Source of the DNA: Kitasatospora phosalacinea
GTDB lineage: Bacteria; Actinomycetota; Actinomycetes; Streptomycetales; Streptomycetaceae
DNA length: 64,000 bases
Assembly: GCF_000717185.1 (NCBI RefSeq)
Contig: NZ_JNYE01000045.1
Location: 1 to 64,000, forward strand
Direction: 5' to 3'
The notes under the pieces: model-generated
Told to the model about the DNA's origin: nothing
Seen by the model: the letters and a program-made list of their open reading frames with translations, nothing else
The model's database searches: none
Program-made: the position numbers and the translations under genes
Shown here: positions 23,357-33,064 of the stretch, one piece after another
Position numbering within the stretch: position 1 is the stretch's first letter
Layout: every line of letters begins with the position of its first letter

Positions 23357-24381
23357 GCGCCGAGCCCACCTTCGACAAGGCCTCCGGCTCCGGGGTCGGC
23401 ACCGGCTCCGGCGGCGCGTCCGGTTCCGGTGCCGGCAGGGCGTCCGGCTCCGGCGGGGCGGCCCGCCCCGACCTGCCGCCGGCCAAGGCGATCCGCCGGG
23501 CGTTCAGCTCCCCGCTGGCCAGCGCCCTGGTGATCGCCGTCACCGTGCTGTGGACCATCCCGACCGTCGGCCTGCTGGTCACCTCGCTGCGGCCGAAGGA
23601 GGACGTGGTCTCCAGCGGCTGGTGGGAGGCGTTCGTCCACCCCGACCTCGGGCTGGAGAACTACCGCTCGGTGCTGTTCGACAACTCGTTCGGCACCTCC
23701 GGCGGCCTGATGCCGTACCTGGTCAACTCGATCGCGATCGCCATCCCGGCCACGGTCTTCCCGCTGGTGCTGGCCGCGATGGCGGCGTACGCGCTGGCCT
23801 GGGTGCGGTTCAAGGGCAGCGACGCGGTCTTCTTCCTGATCTTCGCGCTGCAGGTGGTGCCGCTGCAGATGTCGCTGGTGCCGCTGCTGCGGCTGTTCTC
23901 CGGCGGGGCGCACCTCGGGTCGGTGACGGTGATCCCGGCGCTCAACCTGAAGGACACCTACCTGCCGGTCTGGCTGACGCACACCATGTTCGCGCTGCCG
24001 CTGGCGATCTTCCTGCTGCACAACTTCATCGCCCAGCTGCCCCGCGACCTGATGGAGGCCGCGGTGGTGGACGGGGCCTCGCACTTCAAGATCTTCCGCT
24101 CGATCGTGCTGCCGCTGAGCGCCCCGGCGCTGGCCTCGTTCGCCATCTTCCAGTTCCTGTGGGTGTGGAACGACCTGCTGGTGGCGCTCACCTTCGCGGG
24201 CGGCAACCCGACCGTCGCGCCGATAACCTCCCGGCTGGCCCAGCTCTCCGGTTCCGACAGCAGCCACTGGGAACTGCTCAGCGCGGGCGCCTTCCTGTCG
24301 ATGATCGTCCCGCTGGCGGTGTTCTTCGCCCTGCAGCGGTACTTCGTCCGCGGGCTGCTGGCCGGGTCGGTGAAGGGGTGA
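23353..24381 (+). CDS. sugar ABC transporter permease (AglG-like)
   Basis: A 342-residue MalG-type permease. A low-complexity Ser/Gly N-terminus of about 40 residues precedes six membrane segments. The EAA motif is MEAAVVDGASHFKIFRSIVL. Translation is coupled to the first permease by an ATGA overlap. No ATPase gene follows; in Streptomyces such importers commonly share the MsiK ATPase encoded elsewhere, which is the likely energy source here. Confidence 0.88.
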   Translation: MSAEPTFDKASGSGVGTGSGGASGSGAGRASGSGGAARPDLPPAKAIRRAFSSPLASALVIAVTVLWTIPTVGLLVTSLRPKEDVVSSGWWEAFVHPDLGLENYRSVLFDNSFGTSGGLMPYLVNSIAIAIPATVFPLVLAAMAAYALAWVRFKGSDAVFFLIFALQVVPLQMSLVPLLRLFSGGAHLGSVTVIPALNLKDTYLPVWLTHTMFALPLAIFLLHNFIAQLPRDLMEAAVVDGASHFKIFRSIVLPLSAPALASFAIFQFLWVWNDLLVALTFAGGNPTVAPITSRLAQLSGSDSSHWELLSAGAFLSMIVPLAVFFALQRYFVRGLLAGSVKG

Positions 24382-24567
24382 GCCGGTCGGGCCGCCCCTC
24401 TTGAACGCGTGCAGACAGAAGGGTCGGATGCGGAGCGTCGGCGTCCTAGTTGGCCGGAAGTCGTGGCTGTGATGTGAGGGTTCTGCGGACGCGCCGGGGT
24501 CGGAGCCGGTAGGACGGAGGGCGGCACTTCTGCCGTTCATCCGGTCATCCGACCTTGGGGGGTTGGC

Positions 24568-27500
24568 GTGAGGATCAGAAAACGAATCGCCGGACTGCTC
24601 GTGGGCCTGCTCGCGGCCAGCGGACTGATGGTGGCGCCCGCGGCACACGCGGACACCACCGCCGTCCTCGGCAACACCACCACCGGCACCGCCACCGACT
24701 CCGGTGACTCGAACTACATCAACACCTCGCGCTTCGTGACGGGCGCCAGCGGCGGCACCGTCAACAGCGTCAGCGTGTACGTCGGCGCCGTCGGCGCCGC
24801 GCCCAACGACCAGTACCAGGTCGCGGTGTACGGCGACGTGGCCGGCAAGCCCGGCCCGCTGCTCGGCTCCTCCGCCTCCGGCACGCTCACCGCGCACGCC
24901 TGGAACACCCTGCCGGTCGCCGCCGCCCTCGCGCCGAACACGCCGTACTGGCTGGCGTACAACTCCAACGGCGTCTCCGCCGCGGTCAACAACCTGAACT
25001 ACTCCACCGGCGGCCAGAGCGGCTACTCCACCGGCGGCACCGCCTTCGGCACCTGGCCCAGCAGCTTCGGCGCCGTCTCCACCGGCTCGCTGAACTACTC
25101 CGTCTACGCCACCTACACGCCCTCCGGCAGCGGCGGCGGCACCCCCGGCAGCGGCCCCGGCAACGAGGGCCCGATCCTGCTGGTCACCAACGCGGCCAAC
25201 CCGTACACCACGTACTACGGGGAGATCCTCAAGGCCGAGGGCCTGAACTACTACAAGACCGTCGACCTGGGCAGCGTCACCGCGACCTTGCTCAACTCGT
25301 ACGACGTGGTGCTGCTGGCGGAGAACCCGCTGACGGCCGCCCAGACCACCATGTTCAGCACCTGGGTGAACGGCGGCGGACGGCTCGTCGCGATGCGGCC
25401 CGACAAGCAGCTCGCCGGGCTGCTCGGCCTGACCGCGAGCACCGACACGCTGGCCGACAGCTACCTGAAGATCGACACCACCGCGGCGCCCGGTGCCGGA
25501 CTGACCTCCGACACCATCGGCTTCCACGGCACCGCCGACAAGTACGCGCTGAACGGCGCCACCGCCGTCGCCACCCTGTACAGCGACACCGCCGTCGCCA
25601 CCACCAACCCGGCCGTCACGCTGCGCACCGTCGGCACCGGCCAGGCCGCCGCGTTCACCTTCGACCTGGCCAAGTCCGTCGTGCAGACCCGTCAGGGCAA
25701 CGCCGCCTGGGGCGGCCAGCAGCGCGACAACGTCGACGGCATCGAGGCCAGCGAGATGTTCTTCGGCACCGGCGGACAGCTCAACTGGAACAACCTGGAC
25801 AAGGCGCAGATCCCGATCGCCGACGAGCAGCAGCGCCTGCTCGCCAACCTGATCACCGCCATGGACGCGGGCAAGAAGCCGCTGCCGAAGTTCTGGTACT
25901 TCCCGCGGGACGTCAAGGCCGTCGTGGTGATGACCGGTGACGACCACGGCATCGGCGGCACCGGCGGGCGCTTCGACGGCTACGTCGCGCAGAGCCCGGT
26001 CGGCTGCAACGTCGCCAACTGGGAGTGCGTGCGCGCCTCGTCCTACATCTACACCGACGACCCGCTGACCGACGCCCAGGCCAAGGCCTACTCCGACCAG
26101 GGCTTCGAGATCGGCGTGCACGTCACCACCAACTGCACCCCGTGGGGCACCCCCGCCGACCTGCAGAACGTCTACGCCACCCAGATCGGCGCCTGGAAGG
26201 CCAAGTACGCCTCGCTGCCGAACCCGGACAGCACCCGCACCCACTGCGTCGAGTGGGACGACTGGGCGACCCAGGCCAAGACCAAGCTCGCCAACGGCAT
26301 CCGGCTGGACACCGACTACTACTACTACCCGGCCAGCTTCGTGCAGGACCGGCCCGGCTACTTCAACGGCACCGGCCTGCCGATGAAGTACGCGGACAGC
26401 GACGGCAGCACCGTCAACGAGTACCAGGCCACCACCCAGCTCACCGACGAGTCCGGGCAGTCCATGCCGGGCACCGTCAACACGCTGCTGGACAACGCCT
26501 ACAACTCCAAGGGCTACTACACCGTCCTGACCGCCAACATCCACACCGACTACGCCGCCTCCACCGCCTCCGACCAGGTCATCGCCTCGGCCAAGGCGCA
26601 TGGCGCCCCGGTCGTCTCCGGCCGCCAGCTGCTGAACTGGCTGGACGCCCGCAACGGCTCCGCGTTCTCCGGCATGGCCTGGAGCAGCAACACGCTGAGC
26701 TTCAGCATCACCGGCGGCGCCAACGGCCTGCGCGCGATGGTCCCGGTCAACTCGGCGGCCGGCACGCTCACCGGCGTCAAGCGGGGCGCCACCAGCGTCA
26801 GCTACCGCATCGAGACCGTCCACGGCATCTCCTACGCCTTCTTCGACGGCAACGTCGGCTCCTACACCGCGACGTACGGCACCGACACCACCGCGCCGAC
26901 CGTCACCGGCTCGGTGCCGGCCAACGGCGCCACCGGCGTCCCGGCCACCGCCCCGGTGAAGGCCTCGTTCAGCGAGCCCGTCCAGGCGAGCACCGTCAAC
27001 GGCACCAACGTCACCCTGAAGACCACCAGCGGCGCCACCGCGGTGCCCGGCACCGTCGCCCTGGACGCGGCCACCAACACCGTCACCTTCACCCCGAGCG
27101 CCGCGCTCTCGCTCAGCACCGGCTACACGCTGAGCGTCGCCAACGTGAAGGACCTGGCGGGCAACACCCAGACCGCGGCCTACACCGCGGCCTTCACCAC
27201 GGCGGGCGCGCCGCCGCAGACCATCGGCAACAACGCGGTCGGCGCCCAGCTCGACGACACCGACTCCAACCACCTCAACGGCTCCAAGATCACCACCGGG
27301 GCCTCCGCCATCGCACTGACCTCGCTCAACGTGCACACCGGGCAGATCAGCGCGGCGCCCAACAACCAGTTCCAGATCGCCCTCTACAGCGACAACGCCG
27401 GCTCGCCGGACGCCCTGCTGGCCACCAGCTCGGTCGGCACGCTGAGCGCCAACGCCTGGAACAGCGTGCCGATCACCTACACGCTGGCACCCGGCACCAC

Positions 27501-27681
27501 GTACTGGGTGGTCTACAACTCCAACGGCACCAGCTCCACCGTCAACAACATGCACTACAGCTCCGGCCCGGCCGGCTCGGGCGCCTACAGCAGCGCGTCC
27601 GTCCCGTTCGGGACCTTCCCGGCCGCCTTCGGCACCGCCGTGAAGACCAACCTCGTGTACTCGCTGTACGGCGCCTACTGA
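24568..27681 (+). CDS. large secreted polysaccharide-deacetylase-like protein
   Basis: A 1037-residue secreted protein. The signal peptide is cleaved after AHA (about residue 28). Modules: an N-terminal beta-rich domain (31-188), a Ser/Gly linker (189-205), a glutamine-amidotransferase-like fold (206-440; ILLVTNAANPYTTYYGEIL), a NodB-like region with TGDDH at 456-460 and His518 in GVHVTTNC, an Ig-like/Big_5 domain (about 772-876), and a C-terminal domain (about 882-1037) homologous to the N-terminal one. This order is reminiscent of the CE18/CBM87 type of exopolysaccharide deacetylase (fungal Agd3), but that is inference. GTG start with weak GGGGGG site; a terminator follows. Confidence 0.75.
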   Translation: MRIRKRIAGLLVGLLAASGLMVAPAAHADTTAVLGNTTTGTATDSGDSNYINTSRFVTGASGGTVNSVSVYVGAVGAAPNDQYQVAVYGDVAGKPGPLLGSSASGTLTAHAWNTLPVAAALAPNTPYWLAYNSNGVSAAVNNLNYSTGGQSGYSTGGTAFGTWPSSFGAVSTGSLNYSVYATYTPSGSGGGTPGSGPGNEGPILLVTNAANPYTTYYGEILKAEGLNYYKTVDLGSVTATLLNSYDVVLLAENPLTAAQTTMFSTWVNGGGRLVAMRPDKQLAGLLGLTASTDTLADSYLKIDTTAAPGAGLTSDTIGFHGTADKYALNGATAVATLYSDTAVATTNPAVTLRTVGTGQAAAFTFDLAKSVVQTRQGNAAWGGQQRDNVDGIEASEMFFGTGGQLNWNNLDKAQIPIADEQQRLLANLITAMDAGKKPLPKFWYFPRDVKAVVVMTGDDHGIGGTGGRFDGYVAQSPVGCNVANWECVRASSYIYTDDPLTDAQAKAYSDQGFEIGVHVTTNCTPWGTPADLQNVYATQIGAWKAKYASLPNPDSTRTHCVEWDDWATQAKTKLANGIRLDTDYYYYPASFVQDRPGYFNGTGLPMKYADSDGSTVNEYQATTQLTDESGQSMPGTVNTLLDNAYNSKGYYTVLTANIHTDYAASTASDQVIASAKAHGAPVVSGRQLLNWLDARNGSAFSGMAWSSNTLSFSITGGANGLRAMVPVNSAAGTLTGVKRGATSVSYRIETVHGISYAFFDGNVGSYTATYGTDTTAPTVTGSVPANGATGVPATAPVKASFSEPVQASTVNGTNVTLKTTSGATAVPGTVALDAATNTVTFTPSAALSLSTGYTLSVANVKDLAGNTQTAAYTAAFTTAGAPPQTIGNNAVGAQLDDTDSNHLNGSKITTGASAIALTSLNVHTGQISAAPNNQFQIALYSDNAGSPDALLATSSVGTLSANAWNSVPITYTLAPGTTYWVVYNSNGTSSTVNNMHYSSGPAGSGAYSSASVPFGTFPAAFGTAVKTNLVYSLYGAY

Positions 27682-27709
27682 GTAGTGCACCGGACGCACC
27701 GAGTTGACT

Positions 27710-27755
27710 GCCGGGGCGGTTCGGGCCACGCGATCGTGGTCCGGGCCGCCCCGGC
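27710..27755. terminator. bidirectional hairpin
   Basis: A 21-bp stem (27710-27730 with 27735-27755) with loop CGAT and a few G-U pairs or mismatches. It lies between two convergent genes. Confidence 0.75.
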
Positions 27756-27796
27756 GGCTCGTTCCGGCGGCACCGTTCCGCGGTGCCCCCGGACCG

Positions 27797-29350
27797 TCAG
27801 ACCGCCATGCCGGCCGGGGCCTCGGACGGCAGGTCGCCCGCCTTGGCCTTGACCACGAACAGGGCGGAGAGCAGGGCCACCGCGGCGAAGGCCACGCCGA
27901 CCACGAAGGCGTGCGACACCGCGTACGCCAGCACCTGGTTGGCCCAGGAGCTGCCGGGCGGGAAGGACTGGTGCTCCTGCGCGTACTGCAGCTCGGCGGG
28001 GGAGGCGTGGGCCGCGAAGTCCGGCTGCTGGCGGTTGCCCTCGCTGGTGGCCGCCTTGGCGAACATCGTGGTCAGGATCGACAGGCCGACCGAACCACCG
28101 ATCTGCTGCACCGAGTTGAGCAGGCCCGAGGCGGCTCCGGTCTCGTGCGCCGACACCCCGGCCACCGCCATCAGCATCACCGGGACGAAGATCAACCCCA
28201 TGCCGAAGCCGAAGGTGACCGTGGGGCCGAGCACGGCCGCCGTGTAGCTGCTGTTCACGTCCGTCTGGGTCAGCCAGCCCAGGCCGGCGGTGACCAGGAC
28301 GGAACCGGTGACCAGGAAGGGCTTGGGGCCGATCCGGGCCTGGAAGGTGGAGGCGATCTGGGCCGCGACGATGATCGCCACGCTGACCGGGAGGAAGGCC
28401 ACACCCGCCTTCAGCGCGCTGTACCCGAGGACCCGCTGCACGAAGAGCGTGACGTAGAAGAAGATGCCGAACATGGCGGCGGCCAGGCAGAGCATCATGA
28501 TCAGGCCGCCAGTGCGGTTGCGGTCCCGCAACAGGCCCAGCGGGGTGATGGGTTGGGCGGTGCGCCGCTCGATCAGCACGAAGGCGAGCAGCAGCGCGGC
28601 GCCGACCGCGAAGGACGCGACGGTCACGCCGTTGCCCCAGCCCGCCTCCGGGTCGGCGGCGTGGATGAACCCGTAGACCAGGCTGACCAGGCCGAGCGTC
28701 GAGGTGAGCGCGCCCGGCAGGTCGAAGGTGCCGGCCCGGCGCTCGGACTCGTTGATGTACTTCGGCGCGGCGAGGGCGATCAGCACGGCGATCGGCACGT
28801 TCACGAAGAACACCCAGCGCCAGTTCAGGTACTCGGTGAGCACGCCGCCGGCCAGCAGGCCGATCGCCGCGCCGGAACCGGCCACCGCCGAGAAGACGCC
28901 GAACGCGCGGTTCCGCTCCGGCCCCTCCTTGAAGTTGGTCGCGATCAGGGCGAAGGCCGTCGGTGAACAGATCGCCCCGCCGATGCCCTGCAGCGCGCGG
29001 GCCGCGAGCAGCATGCCGCCGTTCTGCGCGAAGCCGCCGAGCAGCGAGGCCAACCCGAACAGCAGCACGCCGACGACGAACACCCGGCGGCGGCCGAGGA
29101 TGTCGCCCGCCCGCCCGCCGAGCAGCAGCAGGCCGCCGAAGGTCAGCGTGTAGGCGTTGATCACCCAGGACAGGTTGGTGGTCGAGAACTTCAGCGCGTC
29201 CTGGATGTGGGGGAGCGCGATGTTCACGATGGTCGCGTCCAGCACGACCATGAGCTGGGTGGCCGCGATGACCGTGAGCGTGACGTTCTTGCTCCGGCCC
29301 CCCTCGGACCCGGGCGGAGCTGACTTGCTGATCGTGCCGGAAACAGCCAC
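27797..29350 (-). CDS. MFS drug efflux transporter, DHA2 (14-TM) family
   Basis: A 517-residue proton-driven exporter with 14 hydrophobic segments. The DHA2 motifs are LDATIVNIALPHIQ in TM1 and GGRAGDILGRRRVF between TM2 and TM3; an antiporter motif (GIGGAICSPTAFALIA) follows. GTG 29350 begins the protein six bases after AGGGGG; a longer frame starting in the intergenic operator is not credible. It is transcribed divergently from a TetR gene, and the shared region holds a perfect 26-bp palindrome, so expression is probably induced by the regulator's ligand. The exported compound is unknown. Confidence 0.92.
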   Translation of the reverse strand: MAVSGTISKSAPPGSEGGRSKNVTLTVIAATQLMVVLDATIVNIALPHIQDALKFSTTNLSWVINAYTLTFGGLLLLGGRAGDILGRRRVFVVGVLLFGLASLLGGFAQNGGMLLAARALQGIGGAICSPTAFALIATNFKEGPERNRAFGVFSAVAGSGAAIGLLAGGVLTEYLNWRWVFFVNVPIAVLIALAAPKYINESERRAGTFDLPGALTSTLGLVSLVYGFIHAADPEAGWGNGVTVASFAVGAALLLAFVLIERRTAQPITPLGLLRDRNRTGGLIMMLCLAAAMFGIFFYVTLFVQRVLGYSALKAGVAFLPVSVAIIVAAQIASTFQARIGPKPFLVTGSVLVTAGLGWLTQTDVNSSYTAAVLGPTVTFGFGMGLIFVPVMLMAVAGVSAHETGAASGLLNSVQQIGGSVGLSILTTMFAKAATSEGNRQQPDFAAHASPAELQYAQEHQSFPPGSSWANQVLAYAVSHAFVVGVAFAAVALLSALFVVKAKAGDLPSEAPAGMAV

Positions 29351-29404
29351 TGTGTGCCCCCTGCTGGTCACTGCTGCCGTTCGGTAAGGTGCATCGACGA
29401 TGCC

Positions 29405-29430
29405 CACAGTGAACGGTCGCGTTCACTGTG
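29405..29430. promoter_or_regulatory. TetR-type operator (perfect palindrome)
   Basis: CACAGTGAACG-GTCG-CGTTCACTGTG is a perfect 11-bp inverted repeat between the MFS and TetR genes. A half copy (AGTGAACG) recurs at 29453-29460 next to the tetR start. Both promoters could be blocked by one repressor. Confidence 0.85.
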
Positions 29431-29485
29431 GGGACGATAGACCCGCACCGTTAGTGAACGCAACCGTCTTTTAGGGTGGATGACG

Positions 29486-30118
29486 ATGGATCAGCCGGAC
29501 CAGCACGATCGGCGCCGATCGACCGTCGGCGCCCCGGAGGGGGCCCCGCAGCGCCGTCGCGGGAAGGCCCTGGAGGCCGCGATCTTCGAGGCCGCGATCG
29601 AGCAGCTCACCTCCGGCGGCTTCGCCCGGATGACCATGGAGGGCGTGGCCGGGGCGGCCCAGACCGGCAAGGCCGCGCTGTACCGCCGCTGGAACTCCAA
29701 GGGCGACCTGGTGATGGACGCGCTGACGGCCGCCCTGCCGCCCCCGACCGGCGTCCCCGACCTCGGCTCCGCCCGGGACGAGCTGCGGCGGGTCGTCGAG
29801 GCCTACGTGGCGGTGGTGACCTCCCCGATCGGCGCCGCCATCCACACCCTGATGGGAGAGCTCGACCACGAGCGCGCCGAGTCCTTCAAGGAATTCCTCC
29901 AGGAGCGGGTGGTCACGCCGGGCGTCGAGGTGATCCTCGGCATCCTCCGCCGGGGCGAGGAGCGCGGCGACGTCCGCCGCGGCGCGGCGGTCCCCGCGGT
30001 CGCCGACGTGCTGCCGGCCATGCTGCTGTACCGCGCCAAGCTCTGCGGCGGCGTGCTCGACGAGGCCTTCGCCGCCGAGCTGTTGGAGCAGGTCATGCTG
30101 CCGATGATCCGGCCGTAG
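29486..30118 (+). CDS. TetR-family transcriptional repressor
   Basis: A 210-residue TetR regulator with the N-terminal HTH at about 25-70 (AIFEAAIEQLTSGGFARMTM then GKAALYRRWNSKGDL). The C-terminal domain (ELRRVVEAYVAVVTSPIGAA onward) is of the TetR_C_11-like type. ATG 29486 is preferred to ATG 29480 because AGGGTGG ends at 29479, leaving a normal six-base spacing. It is divergent from the efflux pump and likely represses both through the palindrome at 29405-29430. Confidence 0.9.
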   Translation: MDQPDQHDRRRSTVGAPEGAPQRRRGKALEAAIFEAAIEQLTSGGFARMTMEGVAGAAQTGKAALYRRWNSKGDLVMDALTAALPPPTGVPDLGSARDELRRVVEAYVAVVTSPIGAAIHTLMGELDHERAESFKEFLQERVVTPGVEVILGILRRGEERGDVRRGAAVPAVADVLPAMLLYRAKLCGGVLDEAFAAELLEQVMLPMIRP

Positions 30119-30291
30119 CGGTGCGGCCCGGGGCGGGGCGGTGCGGCCCGGTGCGGCCCGGGTGGCGCGGCTCGGGACAGGGCCGGTCGACCCGGCGGGG
30201 GCGTGGGTGCGGCGGCGTACGCTGAGGGGAGCCGGGAGTTCCCGTCCTGCGGGCCCGGCCGCCGCGCCCAGCTCCAGCGAACGGAACCCCG

Positions 30292-30975
30292 ATGCCGTAC
30301 GACCCCCCGACCCACGCGGTCGAGCGCTCCCTGCACCAGGCCGGCGCCCGTGTGGTGGTCGGCCTGGACGAGGTCGGCCGGGGCGCCTGGGCCGGTCCGG
30401 TCATGGTCGGCGCCGCCGTCACGGGCCTGCGCCGCCCGCCGGAGGGGCTGACCGACTCCAAGCTGCTCACCGAGCGGCGCCGGGTCGCGCTGGCCCCGGT
30501 CCTGGAGGAGTGGGTGACGGCGTACGCGATCGGGGCCGCCTCGGCCCGGGAGTGCGACGACCTGGGCATGACCGCCGCGCTCCGGCTGGCCGCCCTCCGC
30601 GCCCTGGAGGGGCTGCCGGTGCGGCCCGACGCGGTGATCCTGGACGGCAAGCACGACTACCTGGGCGGTCCCTGGAAGGTCCGCACGGTGATCAAGGGCG
30701 ACCAGTCCTGCGTCTGCGTGTCCGCGGCCTCGGTGCTGGCGAAGGTCCGGCGGGACGCGCTGATGGCCGAACTCGGCTCGGATCACCCGGCGTTCGCCTT
30801 CGGGGAGAACGCCGGGTACCCGTCGCCGACGCACCGCGCCGCCCTGGAGGAGCTCGGCCCGACCGAGCACCACCGGCTGTCCTGGTCCTACCTGGACGCG
30901 CTGCCGCGCTGGAGCCACCTCAAGCGGCAGCGCACCCCGGCCGACACCGGCGAGCAACTCTCCCTCGGTTTCTGA
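30292..30975 (+). CDS. rnhB: ribonuclease HII
   Basis: A 227-residue RNase HII that cleaves RNA-DNA hybrids and single ribonucleotides in DNA. The acidic residues are in [12 protein letters not shown] (Asp25, Glu26), VILDGKHD and the later [12 protein letters not shown]. The C-terminal tail ([19 protein letters not shown]) resembles the usual extension that helps bind hybrid. A -10-like TACGCT lies at 30219-30224, about 70 bp before the ATG. The gene appears monocistronic. Confidence 0.94.
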   Translation: MPYDPPTHAVERSLHQAGARVVVGLDEVGRGAWAGPVMVGAAVTGLRRPPEGLTDSKLLTERRRVALAPVLEEWVTAYAIGAASARECDDLGMTAALRLAALRALEGLPVRPDAVILDGKHDYLGGPWKVRTVIKGDQSCVCVSAASVLAKVRRDALMAELGSDHPAFAFGENAGYPSPTHRAALEELGPTEHHRLSWSYLDALPRWSHLKRQRTPADTGEQLSLGF

Positions 30976-31165
30976 GGTTTTCCTGACGGTCGGGCCCGGT
31001 CCGCGAGCGGCCCCGGGCCGTCCCGCCGACCCCGTTTCCTGACGGTTGGTCAGCATTCATCCGCCGGTCACCGGAGCGTTGTCGCCACGGTGCGCACCGC
31101 GCGCCACACTTCCAAGTGGTGGGGTGCCCGTGCGCATCCGACCGGCATTTGATAGGAATCCGGGT

Positions 31166-31780
31166 ATGCCTGTCTTCCCCGAGGAGCCGGAGATTCACGA
31201 GACGATCCCGGGCCCCGGCGTTCCCCTTCCCCACAAGTCGGACGCACCTGCCCCCCGTATGCCTTCCTCCACCACCGTCGCCGCACCGGTCCCGGGCCCG
31301 CGCCCCGGTCCGCCGCGCCCCGTCCCGCCCCGTGCCGACCGTCCGGTCCCCGGCCCGCGGCCCCCGGCCCGACCCGAGCCCGGCCCCGCGCCGCGCCCCG
31401 GTCGGCCGGACGTCCAACTCCTGCCCGCCGCCGCGGCCGAGGCGATCGACCGCGCCGACGAGGCGGTGGACGCGCTGCTGGAATCCGGCCGCCGCCCCGG
31501 CGACGTGCTGGTCCTGACCGTCGGCGGGGCGCACCCCTGGCAGGAGCACGAGCTCAGCTTCGGCGAGGAGCGCTACTGGGCGCAGCTCGCCGACGGCGGC
31601 GACGTGTTCTACGCCGACGCCGCCGCGACGCGCCAACTCCGCCGGGACGTGGTGGTCCTGGTCGTCAACGAGGGCCGCCCGGAGCGGGTGGCCGTTGCGG
31701 CGCGCAAGGCGCTGGAGCGGGCCGCGAAGCTCCTGGTGGTCTGCGGCGAGACGGAGACCGTCGCCCCGCTGTTCGCCTGA
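31166..31780 (+). CDS. hypothetical protein with proline-rich N-terminus
   Basis: A 204-residue protein. The first ~90 residues are Pro/Arg-rich and disordered; the C-terminal half (about 95-204) is compact: DVQLLPAAAAEAIDRADEAV, VLVLTVGGAHPWQEHE, then YADAAATRQLRRDVVVLVVN. I do not recognise the fold. ATG 31166 is chosen over a GTG 40 codons upstream because AGGAA lies ten bases before it. Direct copies of TTTCCTGACGGT at 30979-30990 and 31035-31046 precede it and may be regulatory. Confidence 0.72.
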   Translation: MPVFPEEPEIHETIPGPGVPLPHKSDAPAPRMPSSTTVAAPVPGPRPGPPRPVPPRADRPVPGPRPPARPEPGPAPRPGRPDVQLLPAAAAEAIDRADEAVDALLESGRRPGDVLVLTVGGAHPWQEHELSFGEERYWAQLADGGDVFYADAAATRQLRRDVVVLVVNEGRPERVAVAARKALERAAKLLVVCGETETVAPLFA

Positions 31781-31957
31781 GCGGAGCCCCGCCCGGCGGC
31801 CCGTCCGGGCAGCCCGTCCGCCGTCCGCCCGCTCGTCCGGTCCCCCGGTCGGCCACCCTGGCCGGTCGGGCCCGTCGGGCTGTCCGCAACGCCGTCCGGC
31901 GCGGCGGGCGGCCCCGGTGCGGGACTCCGCCGGGGGGCGCGGGCCTCCGGCGTCCGG

Positions 31958-32650
31958 TCAGCGGGCGGCGGTGCGGCGGGCGGTCCGCTCGTCCCCGTGG
32001 GCACCCTCCAGGGCGCGGACCGCGCTCAGCGAGGTGACCGGGGCGATCGGCTGCTGCTGGGGCGGCGGCGCTCCGGTCGCCGCGGCGGACGCACCGCGCG
32101 GGAGGCGCGGCGGCAGTTCGGTGACGGTGTGGACCGGACCGAGCGTCCACGACCCGGAGTGCGGGTTGCGCCCGCGCCGACCGTCACCGAGCGACTGCCA
32201 GCCGGCCGGCGTGAGCGTCAGGTACGAACCGCAGCGCAGCCCGTGCAGTTCGGCGGCGGCGCGGAGCGCCCACATCCAGGCGCCGTCCTGCTCGGTCCAG
32301 TCCGGAACGCCCTCGCGGCAGCGCAGCAGGACCGCGGTGCGGCTCGGGCTGCGCCGCTTCAGGTCGTGCGGGGTGACCCGGCGGAGATGGCCGAGCAGCG
32401 CGTTGCGGTGGTCCCACCCGTCGTCGAACTGCGGCCGGACGCCGAAGGAGGCGGACGCCACCACCCGGTTCCCGGCGTCCAGCACCGCGACCACCGTGGT
32501 GCCCGGTTGCGGGAGGTGCCGCTGGTGCAGGTCGGTGACGAACTCCCGGGGCGCCCGGAGGAGGGGCACGCCGTAGCTCTTCCACTCCGGCAGGGCGACG
32601 GTCCGGTGGCCGTCGTAGCGGGAAGGACCTCGGTCGATGCCGTTGATCAC
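31958..32650 (-). CDS. conserved hypothetical protein
   Basis: A 230-residue protein starting at GTG 32650, six bases after GGAAGGAGG. The N-terminal 150 residues look globular (PEWKSYGVPLLRAPREFVTD, TVVAVLDAGNRVVASASFGV). The C-terminus is Pro/Ala/Gln-rich and probably disordered. No membrane segment or known motif is visible. It faces away from recQ with 414 bp between; I know of no function. Confidence 0.75.
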   Translation of the reverse strand: MINGIDRGPSRYDGHRTVALPEWKSYGVPLLRAPREFVTDLHQRHLPQPGTTVVAVLDAGNRVVASASFGVRPQFDDGWDHRNALLGHLRRVTPHDLKRRSPSRTAVLLRCREGVPDWTEQDGAWMWALRAAAELHGLRCGSYLTLTPAGWQSLGDGRRGRNPHSGSWTLGPVHTVTELPPRLPRGASAAATGAPPPQQQPIAPVTSLSAVRALEGAHGDERTARRTAAR

Positions 32651-33064
32651 GATCCTCCTTCCCGTGCTCGCGCCCCCTGGGGCGCGCGAGCGTACGCCGA
32701 AGGCCGGGTCCGACGGACCGGGCACTGGATACCTTCCAATTCTCGGTGGAGAGCAGTCCGAGCGGCAATGATGAAATGACGACCGCGGCCCGAAATCCGT
32801 GCTTCTGCCGGATATGTTCCGCGCTCTCGACGGGGCCATTCGGCTGACCCGCCGGTGAGCGGCGGGTGTACGGCTTGAAACGTTCCGGTGTACGCCCTCC
32901 CCGTGCCCCGGCGCGCCCGTCCGGCCCGGGGCGTCGGCGCGCGCGGGCTTCCGGCCACCGGGCGGCGGCGGCCGACCACGCGACCGGGCGGGCGACCGGG
33001 CGGTCGGGTGGCCGTGTGGTTGCGCGGTCTCACGGTCGGGGCGGGGGAGGGGGTGGGTCGGGGC
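32651..33064. other. intergenic region without a recognised gene
   Basis: 414 bp upstream of the minus-strand hypothetical and downstream of recQ. The left half includes AT-richer DNA around 32735-32830 (CCTTCCAATTCTCGG, ATGATGAAATGACG) that is likely the promoter of the hypothetical. The right half is short GGGCGGGCGACC-type low-complexity sequence. I see no RNA or coding frame I can defend. Confidence 0.6.
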
